From Clostridiales bacterium UBA7568 (GTDB lineage Bacteria > Bacillota > Clostridia > Oscillospirales > CAG-272), in contig DLLG01000013.1 in NCBI GenBank assembly GCA_002479075.1, forward strand, positions 488-6,662: DNA of 6,175 bases, in the 5' to 3' direction. A model generated the notes under the pieces. It saw only the letters and a program-made list of their open reading frames with translations, ran no database searches and had not been told where the DNA came from. Shown piece by piece: positions 1 through 5,099 of this stretch. Numbering within the stretch: the stretch's first letter is position 1; each line of letters opens with the position of its first letter. The position numbers and the translations under genes are program-made.

Positions 1-28
1 CCTACTTTTCTTTTCAAAGAAAAGTAGG
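1..28. repeat. 28-nt palindromic repeat, left copy
   Basis: This is a perfect inverted repeat. The arms are CCTACTTTTCTTT (1-13) and AAAGAAAAGTAGG (16-28), with a two-base loop, TC. The same element, in the opposite orientation and with one paired base change, occurs at 6131-6158. It starts at base 1 of the window, so any further copies to the left are cut off. It has no coding content and is not followed by a T-run that would make it an obvious terminator. It is most likely a dispersed REP-like palindrome. Whether it is mobile cannot be decided from two and a half copies. Confidence 0.85.
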
Positions 29-105
29 TAACGCGGGGAGGGTTCGGAGCATATTATGGCAGAGGGGAAAAACCTCAAATTCAGAATTTTCGGAGGAAAA
101 AACCA

Positions 106-960
106 ATGCCGGCATTTCAGAATCAGGCAACTCTTTCATACAACGGTATATCCGTTACGTCAAACACGGTTACGGGGGAAATAGTTGATGTTCTTTCCGT
201 AACAAAAACAGCCGTGCCGAAAACGTATACCGCAGGGGGCGAGGTGACATATGTAATAAACCTTAAAAATTCAGGCACCTCGGCACTTACGAATCTCATC
301 ATAACCGACGACCTCGGCACTTATGCTTTCGGCGAGGGGACAGTTGCTCCCCTGACATACACCTTGGATTCCGTAACGTATTTTATCGACGGCGTGCTTC
401 AGACGGCGCCTGCCGTCACATCGGACAGAACCCTTGCATTTACGGGAATAACCGTTCCTGCGGGCGGAACATCGACGATTGTTTACAGAACGGATGTAAC
501 GGAGTTTGCGCCGCTCGGGGCGGACGGAACGATAGTAAATACGGTGTCTGCGAGCGGGGACGGGGTAAATACGCCCGTAACGGCGACGGAAACAGTCACC
601 GCCGGAGGAGCGCCTCGGCTTTCAATCTCGAAATCCGTCGTTCCGACAACCGTTACCGAAAACGGAACATTGACTTACACCTTTGTCATTGAAAACACGG
701 GCAATACCGCAGCGGACGCTTCCGCAAACGTTGCCGTCACCGACGTTTTCGACCCCATTCTCAACCCCATAACCGTTACGTTCAACGGCACGACCTGGGC
801 AGAGGGCACAAACTACACCTATAATTCCGCAACCGGCGAATTTGCAACCGTTGCGGGACAGATAACGGTCCCCGCCGCAACGTTTACTCAGAATGCGACG
901 ACCGGCGCCTGGACAGTTACCCCCGGCACCTCAACTCTGACAGTCAGCGGAACGGTATAA
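106..960 (+). CDS. DUF11-domain repeat protein, probable surface-associated protein
   Basis: The protein has 284 residues and two tandem DUF11-like (conserved repeat) beta-sandwich modules, at about residues 29-165 and 171-284. Each opens with a VTK/ISK strand, then a G-x-V/L-TY turn (EVTYVINLKNSG and TLTYTFVIENTG), and continues into a V/I-TD strand. It is rich in Thr, Val and Ala and contains no cysteine. There is no N-terminal signal peptide, transmembrane segment or LPXTG sorting motif; the N-terminus (MPAFQNQATLSYNG) goes straight into beta-strand-like sequence. The ATG is chosen because GGAGG at 92-96 lies 9 nt upstream, and the frame is closed by a TAG at 25-27. A weak TATTAT (52-57) could be a -10, but I see no convincing -35. 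DUF11 modules are usually found in secreted or cell-surface proteins of Gram-positive bacteria. How this one leaves the cell, or whether it does, is unclear. The exact function is unknown. Confidence 0.85.
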   Translation: MPAFQNQATLSYNGISVTSNTVTGEIVDVLSVTKTAVPKTYTAGGEVTYVINLKNSGTSALTNLIITDDLGTYAFGEGTVAPLTYTLDSVTYFIDGVLQTAPAVTSDRTLAFTGITVPAGGTSTIVYRTDVTEFAPLGADGTIVNTVSASGDGVNTPVTATETVTAGGAPRLSISKSVVPTTVTENGTLTYTFVIENTGNTAADASANVAVTDVFDPILNPITVTFNGTTWAEGTNYTYNSATGEFATVAGQITVPAATFTQNATTGAWTVTPGTSTLTVSGTV

Positions 961-964
961 AGAG

Positions 965-993
965 AAAATCCCCGCAGAAGCGGGGATTTTTTT
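965..993. terminator. Bidirectional intrinsic terminator between convergent genes
   Basis: An 11-bp stem (AAAATCCCCGC at 965-975 and GCGGGGATTTT at 980-990) closes an AGAA loop. On the + strand it is followed by T-run 987-993, and it begins 5 bases after the DUF11 gene's TAA. On the - strand it begins inside the stop codon of the acetyltransferase gene (992-994), and the complement of the A-run gives ATTTTCTCTTT downstream of the stem. One hairpin therefore probably ends both convergent transcripts, more efficiently on the + strand. Confidence 0.9.
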
Positions 994-1426
994 ATGATCC
1001 TTTTATCATCTGCCCGTAAGGCAATTCCCTGTAACCGAGGGAGGAATACAGCTTTTTTGCGCGGACGTTATCCGGCTCGACCTCAAGACGATGGCGCGCG
1101 GCGGGATAGTTTTCGTCCATATAGGCAAAAAACGCCTTTCCGAGGCCGTGCCCTCTGTACCCCTCGCGAACGTAAAGCTCTTCAAGCCAGATAACAATTC
1201 CTCCCGCTTCCGGGGAGAAGGTTTTTGCTATGAGCGCATAGCCCGCCGTCTCTCCGTCCTGCTCGAAAATGAAGGCTTCGATATATTCGTCCGAGCGCAT
1301 AAGCTCGTCAAAGCTCTTTTCGTGAAACGCAACGGGGATCGGATGATCAACGGCGTCCGAAGAATAAAATTCTTTTGAAAGTGTGATGAACAGCTCTCTG
1401 TCGCTTTGTGTTATTTTGCGTATCAT
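992..1426 (-). CDS. GNAT-family N-acetyltransferase
   Basis: The protein has 144 residues, a normal single-domain GNAT length. The acetyl-CoA pyrophosphate-binding motif A is visible as the strand LEELYV (81-86) followed by R-E-G-Y-R-G-H-G-L-G (87-96), the R/Q-x-x-G-x-G/A loop. Motif B is N120 followed by AKKLYSSLGY (123-132), where the conserved Tyr and the GY/GF turn are typical. The enzyme should transfer acetyl from acetyl-CoA to an amine in the cytoplasm. The substrate (small molecule, antibiotic or protein N-terminus) cannot be read from the sequence. The start is supported by AGAGG at 1432-1436, 5 nt upstream. It lies 56 bp downstream of the ATPase gene on the same strand, separated by a hairpin, and I see no clear promoter of its own there. 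It may rely on read-through or on a promoter inside the ATPase 3' end. Confidence 0.9.
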   Translation of the reverse strand: MIRKITQSDRELFITLSKEFYSSDAVDHPIPVAFHEKSFDELMRSDEYIEAFIFEQDGETAGYALIAKTFSPEAGGIVIWLEELYVREGYRGHGLGKAFFAYMDENYPAARHRLEVEPDNVRAKKLYSSLGYRELPYGQMIKGS

Positions 1427-1447
1427 TTTTACCTCTTTTATACAAAC

Positions 1448-1475
1448 CCGCCCGACGCCTTGCGACGTCGGACGG
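1448..1475 (-). terminator. Hairpin between ATPase and acetyltransferase genes, probable terminator or attenuator
   Basis: A 10-bp stem with one G-U wobble in the - strand RNA (+ strand arms CCGCCCGACG at 1448-1457 and CGTCGGACGG at 1466-1475) has an 8-nt loop. It begins 7 bases after the ATPase stop codon (1483-1485), so it is placed to end that transcript. Read on the - strand the tail is only GTTTGTAT, a poor U-run. Read on the + strand the tail is AGCTTTTTTATTTT, a good one. Termination of the ATPase message may therefore be partial, leaving read-through into the acetyltransferase gene. Confidence 0.65.
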
Positions 1476-1482
1476 AGCTTTT

Positions 1483-4158
1483 TTATTTTGCTTTTTTCTT
1501 TGAGACCGCTCTCTGAACGAGCTTGACGATTTCAACAATCGGGATGATAAGGATTGAAAGTCCGAGCGCGATGAAATAATGCTTGAAATCAAGATTTACA
1601 AATTCAAACATATTTGCAAGGAACGGAATTTCAATGACAGCCGTTGTCAGAGCAAGAGCTGCTACCATTGCGCCGAAGAGGAAGAAGTTGTGTGTGCCGA
1701 GGGTGAAAATCGAATGGCGCTGCGAGCGCATATTGTACGAATGGAAAATTTCCGCCATAGACATTGTAAGAAACGCCATAGTAACGCCGCAGTTCTTGGC
1801 GCTCTCAAAAAGGGCTTCATTCTTGAGAGCCGCAAGCGTCAGCTCGCCGCCGCTTGTAACATAGCCGATAAAATATGCGGCGAGGGTCAAAAGCGTTACG
1901 AGAATTCCCTGATATACAAGGTCAAAACCGAGTCCGCCGGCGAAAACGCCTTCGTTTTTGGAGCGGGGCTTCTGGTTCATAACGTCCTTTTCGCCGGGCT
2001 CAACGCCGAGCGCAAGAGCGGGAAAGCAGTCAGTTATGAGGTTGATCCAGAGCAGATGCGGCGCGCGGAGAACCGTGAACCCGAGGACAGACGCCGTAAA
2101 TATCGTGATGACCTCGCTCATATTTGACGAGAGCAGGAACTGGATCGCTTTTCTGATGTTCGAATAAATCTTTCTGCCTTCTTCAACGGCATAAACGATT
2201 GTTGCAAAGTTGTCGTCCGCAAGGATCATATCCGCAACATTCTTCGTTACGTCCGTTCCCGTTATGCCCATACCGATACCGATGTCGGCAGTCTTTATTG
2301 AGGGCGCATCGTTTACTCCGTCGCCCGTCATCGCGGTTATCTTGCCGCGTTTTTTCCAGGCGGAAACGATTTTAACCTTATGTTCCGGCTGAACTCTTGC
2401 GTAAACGGAATAATAATCGACGGCTTTTTCAAATTCTTCATCGGAAAGGCTGTCAAGCTCGGCGCCAGTTATAGCTTGGGAGGGGTCTGTGATGATTCCG
2501 AGCTCAAGCGCAATCGCAACCGCCGTATCCTTATGGTCGCCGGTTATCATAATCGGGCGGATGCCTGCCGTTTTACAAGCCTTGATAGCGTCAAGAACTT
2601 CGGGACGTACAGGGTCTATCATACCGCAGAGACCGACGAAGATAAGATCGTTTTCAAGCGCATCCGAGCTGTATTCGGCGGGCTCGCTGTCGTGCATTCT
2701 GCAAGCGGCGGCAAGCACACGCAGGGCTTTATCCGCCATTTTCTTGTTCTCGCCGAGAATCTCTGCGCGCTTTTCGTCCGTCAGGGGCTCGATGCCCTTT
2801 TCCGTCAGAATTTTTGTGCAACGACGGAGGAGCTCATCCGGCGCACCCTTTGTATACTGAACGAATTTTCCGTCCTGCGTTTTATGGACGGTTGTCATCA
2901 TTTTGCGCATCGAATCGAACGGAACTTCGCCAATTCGGGGTTGCTTTTCGGAAACTTCGGGCTTGAGAACGCCGCTTTGTGTCGCAAAATTGACAAGCGC
3001 ACATTCCGTCGGCTCGCCGACGGCGTTTCCGCTTTCATCCGGCTCTGCGTCCGAGCAGAGGGTCATCGCCGTCGCAAGAAGCTCCTTGTTTGCGGAGCGG
3101 AAATCCGTGACGGTCATTTTGTTCTGGGTCAGAGTGCCGGTTTTGTCCGAGCAGATAACCTCTGTGCAGCCGAGCGTTTCAACCGCTGTCAGCTTTCTGA
3201 TGACAGCCGAACGCTTTGACATTTTCGTAACGCCCATTGAAAGAACAATCGTAACAACGGCGGCAAGTCCTTCCGGTATCGCCGCAACCGCAAGGCTGAC
3301 GGCAACTATGAACGTATCAAGGAGCGATTCGATTCCGAGGTCGCCGCTTCTGATGACGTTGAACGCAAAGATAAACACGCATATGCCCAAAACGAGCCAG
3401 GTGAGTATTTTTGAAAGCTGAGCGAGCTTGATCTGGAGAGGCGTTTTTTCCTCCGCAACGTTTGAAAGTGCCGTTGCGATCTTGCCCATTTCGGTTTCCA
3501 TTCCGGTCGCCGTTATAACGGCTTTTCCTCTTCCGTAGACAACCGTACTTCCCATATAGACCATATTGGCTCTGTCTCCGAGGGGGACATCGCCGTTTTC
3601 GCCCGCGCGGAGAACAATGTTATGCTTCTCCGAAGGAACGGATTCGCCCGTAAGCGCAGCTTCCTCGCATTTGAGCGAGTTTGATTCGATAAGTCTTGCG
3701 TCTGCGGGAACAGCATCCCCCGCTTCAAGAATGATAACGTCGCCGACGACGAGCTCCTCGCTCTTTATGACGACCTGCTTTCCGTCGCGCAGGACCTTTG
3801 AGGTCGCCGCTGTCATCTCCTTTAAGGCTTCAATCGCTTTTTCCGCCTTCGATTCCTGCATAACGCCGAGCACGGCATTGAGGATGACGACGAACATAAT
3901 GATGAAAACGTCTGTCGGAGTTTCCTTTTCAATGACGGCAATTACCGCCGATATAACCGCCGCAACGATCAGTATTATGATCATCGGGTCGGCAAGCTGG
4001 GAAAGAAATCTCTTCACAATACCGACTTTCTTTCCTTCGGCAAGGCGGTTTCTTCCGTTTTCGGCAAGTCGCCTCTCCGCTTCCGCAGAGGTAAGCCCGT
4101 TTTCCGTTGTTTCAAGGGCGGAAAGGACTTCGCTTTCGCTTTGCAAATAGTGTTTCAT
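1483..4158 (-). CDS. P2A-type cation-translocating P-type ATPase, probable Mn2+/Ca2+ exporter
   Basis: This is a complete 891-residue integral membrane pump that couples ATP hydrolysis to cation transport. In order it shows an N-terminal cation-ATPase domain, M1-M2 (about 59-101), the actuator loop TGES (170-173), M3 (251-269), M4 with AAIPEGL (E296), the phosphorylated Asp D338 in CSDKTGTLT, the nucleotide-binding KGAP (K437), TGD (539-541), the hinge TGDGVND (611-617) and M5-M10 to about 880. SERCA-type ion ligands are kept in M5/M6: N679, E682, N706, T709 and D710. The M8 Glu of SERCA site I appears to be Ser (S800), so one site may be altered. The ATG at 4158 is chosen over one 39 bases upstream because CTCCTT (4165-4170, AAGGAG on this strand) sits 6 nt before it. 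The gene follows a yybP-ykoY Mn2+ riboswitch, which points to manganese export, although the homology alone would say calcium. Pneumococcal MgtA is a known precedent for such a pump under this riboswitch. Confidence 0.95.
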   Translation of the reverse strand: MKHYLQSESEVLSALETTENGLTSAEAERRLAENGRNRLAEGKKVGIVKRFLSQLADPMIIILIVAAVISAVIAVIEKETPTDVFIIMFVVILNAVLGVMQESKAEKAIEALKEMTAATSKVLRDGKQVVIKSEELVVGDVIILEAGDAVPADARLIESNSLKCEEAALTGESVPSEKHNIVLRAGENGDVPLGDRANMVYMGSTVVYGRGKAVITATGMETEMGKIATALSNVAEEKTPLQIKLAQLSKILTWLVLGICVFIFAFNVIRSGDLGIESLLDTFIVAVSLAVAAIPEGLAAVVTIVLSMGVTKMSKRSAVIRKLTAVETLGCTEVICSDKTGTLTQNKMTVTDFRSANKELLATAMTLCSDAEPDESGNAVGEPTECALVNFATQSGVLKPEVSEKQPRIGEVPFDSMRKMMTTVHKTQDGKFVQYTKGAPDELLRRCTKILTEKGIEPLTDEKRAEILGENKKMADKALRVLAAACRMHDSEPAEYSSDALENDLIFVGLCGMIDPVRPEVLDAIKACKTAGIRPIMITGDHKDTAVAIALELGIITDPSQAITGAELDSLSDEEFEKAVDYYSVYARVQPEHKVKIVSAWKKRGKITAMTGDGVNDAPSIKTADIGIGMGITGTDVTKNVADMILADDNFATIVYAVEEGRKIYSNIRKAIQFLLSSNMSEVITIFTASVLGFTVLRAPHLLWINLITDCFPALALGVEPGEKDVMNQKPRSKNEGVFAGGLGFDLVYQGILVTLLTLAAYFIGYVTSGGELTLAALKNEALFESAKNCGVTMAFLTMSMAEIFHSYNMRSQRHSIFTLGTHNFFLFGAMVAALALTTAVIEIPFLANMFEFVNLDFKHYFIALGLSILIIPIVEIVKLVQRAVSKKKAK

Positions 4159-4181
4159 AAAACTCTCCTTATTTTGCGGAC

Positions 4182-4210
4182 AAAAAAAGAGCCGCATTTA
4201 TTTGCGTCCC
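4182..4210 (-). terminator. Riboswitch-controlled intrinsic terminator
   Basis: In the - strand RNA, GGGACGCA (4210-4203) pairs with UGCGGCUC (4196-4189) around an AAUAAA loop. The eight positions include one A-G mismatch and one G-U pair. The stem is followed directly by seven U (4188-4182). It lies 12 bases before the Shine-Dalgarno sequence of the ATPase gene and downstream of the Mn2+ aptamer, where an expression-platform terminator is expected. Its 5' arm can instead pair with the 3' arm of the hairpin at 4222-4256. Confidence 0.75.
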
Positions 4211-4221
4211 ATAAAAGATTT

Positions 4222-4256
4222 AAGACGCATTTTTCCCTTGCGGGAAAATGAGTCTT
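4222..4256 (-). promoter_or_regulatory. Anti-antiterminator hairpin overlapping the riboswitch 3' end
   Basis: In the - strand RNA the 5' arm AAGACUCAUUUUCCC and the 3' arm GGGAAAAAUGCGUCUU close a GCAA tetraloop, with one bulged A and one U-C mismatch. The 5' arm begins inside the aptamer and uses the same CUCA (4252-4249) that forms the 3' side of aptamer stem P1. This hairpin in full and a ligand-stabilised P1 therefore exclude each other. When it forms, it hides UGCGUC (4229-4224), the sequence able to disarm the downstream terminator. A shorter core (UUUUCCC-GCAA-GGGAAAA) can still form when P1 is closed. Confidence 0.7.
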
Positions 4257-4341
4257 GTTGATTAAGACAAAAGCCGAACACGTCTTCCGTGTTGAGATGG
4301 CGGCTTGTCACACGCTCCGCGTGCCAACTACTCCCTCAAAT
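4248..4341 (-). promoter_or_regulatory. yybP-ykoY family manganese riboswitch aptamer
   Basis: The family's hallmarks are present on the - strand. P1 is UGAG (4338-4335) paired with CUCA (4252-4249). The conserved GGAGUAG (4334-4328) immediately follows the P1 5' strand, and CAAGA immediately precedes the P1 3' strand, as in the known Lactococcus lactis member. Inside are a helix from GGCACGC/GCGUGU and a long arm, ACAAGCCG with CGGCUUUUGU, enclosing CAUCUCAACACG. Members bind Mn2+ at the docked L1/L3 loops and switch on Mn2+ exporters or resistance genes. It lies about 90 bases upstream of the ATPase start codon, on the same strand, just after a strong promoter. I assigned it by eye from motif order, without a covariance search. 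Confidence 0.88.
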
Positions 4342-4363
4342 GAAGAAATATGTGCTGTATGAT

Positions 4364-4392
4364 ATTTTATCATCCCGCAAAGAAAATGTCAA
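4364..4392 (-). promoter_or_regulatory. Sigma-A-type promoter for the riboswitch-ATPase transcript
   Basis: On the - strand a perfect -35, TTGACA (4392-4387), is followed after a 17-bp spacer by TAAAAT (4369-4364), which matches the -10 consensus at five of six bases. Transcription would start near 4357, about 16 nt before the riboswitch aptamer. This gives a leader of about 200 nt ahead of the ATPase start codon, or a terminated RNA of about 175 nt. Confidence 0.88.
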
Positions 4393-4436
4393 TATCTTTT
4401 CGGGGGCAAATATCAAAAAAAGCGTAAAATCGGAGC

Positions 4437-4470
4437 AAAAACCGACCGTAGCCCTCTCGGCTACGGTCGG
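4437..4470 (-). terminator. Intrinsic terminator of the ECF S-component gene
   Basis: A perfect 12-bp GC-rich stem (CCGACCGTAGCC at 4442-4453 and GGCTACGGTCGG at 4459-4470) has a 5-nt loop. On the - strand it is followed by TTTTTGCTCC. It begins 12 bases after the stop codon of the ECF gene and separates that transcript from the ATPase promoter 45 bases further on, so the two - strand units are transcribed independently. Confidence 0.92.
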
Positions 4471-4482
4471 CATAAGCGATAA

Positions 4483-4998
4483 TTATTCCTTCGGTATTTT
4501 ATATACGAGCCTGCGCACGGGCGTTTTATATAGCAGCACAGTTCCGACGATCGCTCCTGTCGCCGCCTGAAGTATCTGATACGGCAGCTTGAGGATTGCA
4601 TATTCCGGCGTGCTGTATATAAACGCTCTGCCGAGCGAATACCCCGCAACCATTATGACCGCGCCGACGGTGACTGCGAGTATTGCGCGCGGGACCTTCG
4701 GCAGGTTTTCCTTTTTGCCGGCGATCAGCGAAATCGCAACAGCCTGAAGCCCGTGAGTTGCGAGAGAAACGAACATCGGAAGCGGATAAAAGATGAGGTC
4801 GCCGAAAAATGCTCCGACCCCGCCGACGATGAATGCTGAAATCGGGTCAAAGAGCAGCGCCGCAAAGCAGATGACAATATCGTTCAGATAAAGATGCCCG
4901 CCGGGGACGGGAACCCCGAAGGAGCTGAGGACAATATTGAGCGCGGTGAAAAGCGCAACATAGCATAGCTTCCGCGCCGAAAAAACGGATGTTTTCAT
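4483..4998 (-). CDS. ECF transporter S component, possible vitamin B6-type substrate
   Basis: This is a 171-residue membrane protein of the usual size and topology for an energy-coupling-factor substrate-binding (S) subunit. It has about six hydrophobic helices (roughly 9-28, 38-52, 54-70, 73-93, 103-122, 139-157). Helix 1 carries the small-residue face ARKLCYVALFTALN that in this class contacts EcfT. The next segment, GGHLYLNDIVICFAALLF then GGVGAFFGDL, resembles the PF07155/HmpT/PdxU-like group. No EcfA, EcfA' or EcfT gene is present, so it probably uses a shared ATPase/EcfT module encoded elsewhere. The ATG at 4998 is preferred because GGGAG (5011-5007) lies 8 nt upstream; an in-frame TTG at 5013 overlaps that ribosome site. 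The gene is divergent from a PLP-binding MocR regulator. This suggests pyridoxine or a related B6 form as substrate, but that is inference from context. Confidence 0.88.
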   Translation of the reverse strand: MKTSVFSARKLCYVALFTALNIVLSSFGVPVPGGHLYLNDIVICFAALLFDPISAFIVGGVGAFFGDLIFYPLPMFVSLATHGLQAVAISLIAGKKENLPKVPRAILAVTVGAVIMVAGYSLGRAFIYSTPEYAILKLPYQILQAATGAIVGTVLLYKTPVRRLVYKIPKE

Positions 4999-5017
4999 AA
5001 AAATATCTCCCAAGGTC

Positions 5018-5045
5018 TTGTTTTTTATGCCGTTTATTATATAAT
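5018..5045 (+). promoter_or_regulatory. Promoter for the MocR-type regulator
   Basis: A perfect -10, TATAAT (5040-5045), has a partial -35, TTGTTT (5018-5023), 16 bp upstream. Transcription would begin near 5052, inside the dyad at 5044-5076. A regulator bound there would block its own gene. The leader is about 48 nt and carries AAGG at 5088-5091, 8 nt before the start codon. Confidence 0.7.
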
Positions 5046-5064
5046 GAAATTGGCATTATTTAAA
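5036..5064 (-). promoter_or_regulatory. Promoter for the ECF S-component gene
   Basis: On the - strand a perfect TATAAT (5041-5036) is preceded, after a 17-bp spacer, by TTTAAA (5064-5059), a weak -35. Transcription would start near 5030, leaving a leader of about 32 nt with the GGGAG ribosome site. The -10 shares bases with the divergent + strand promoter, because 5036-5045 (ATTATATAAT) is a perfect palindrome. Confidence 0.7.
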
Positions 5065-5076
5065 TAGCCAATTCAT
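5044..5076. promoter_or_regulatory. Inverted-repeat operator candidate for the MocR-type regulator
   Basis: The arms ATGAA-A-TTGGC (5044-5054) and GCCAA-TTCAT (5067-5076) are complementary over ten bases, with one extra A (5049). They are separated by the AT-rich ATTATTTAAATA. The dyad overlaps the start-point region of the regulator promoter and covers the -35 region of the divergent ECF promoter. That position suits autorepression and control of the ECF gene. No binding evidence exists beyond symmetry and position. Confidence 0.6.
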
Positions 5077-5099
5077 CATAATTTTATAAGGTCAGATTT

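Noticed and set aside
2380..3219. Long + strand open frame (279 codons) opposite the ATPase gene
   Set aside because: It lies wholly antisense to conserved ATPase domains and gives no recognisable protein motif. It is a by-product of codon bias, as are the frames at 1579-2127, 2903-3421 and 3566-4150.
4159..4197. Upstream ATG giving a 13-residue longer ATPase
   Set aside because: It has no ribosome site, it lies inside the stem of the riboswitch terminator, and the downstream ATG at 4158 has AAGGAG at 6-nt spacing and matches the usual N-terminus.
4248..4341. Leader as a NiCo or other metal riboswitch, or a T-box
   Set aside because: The order P1, GGAGUAG and then CAAGA before the P1 3' strand is specific to yybP-ykoY. 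No NiCo-type four-way junction core and no T-box sequence (UGGN with AGGGUGGNACCGCG) is present.
4289..4570. + strand open frame over the riboswitch and ECF gene end
   Set aside because: It runs antisense through the riboswitch, a promoter, a terminator and the 3' end of a real gene, with no ribosome site and no recognisable product.
4999..5013. In-frame TTG start for the ECF S component
   Set aside because: The TTG overlaps the GGGAG that serves as ribosome site for the ATG at 4998, which also gives a normal S-component N-terminus.
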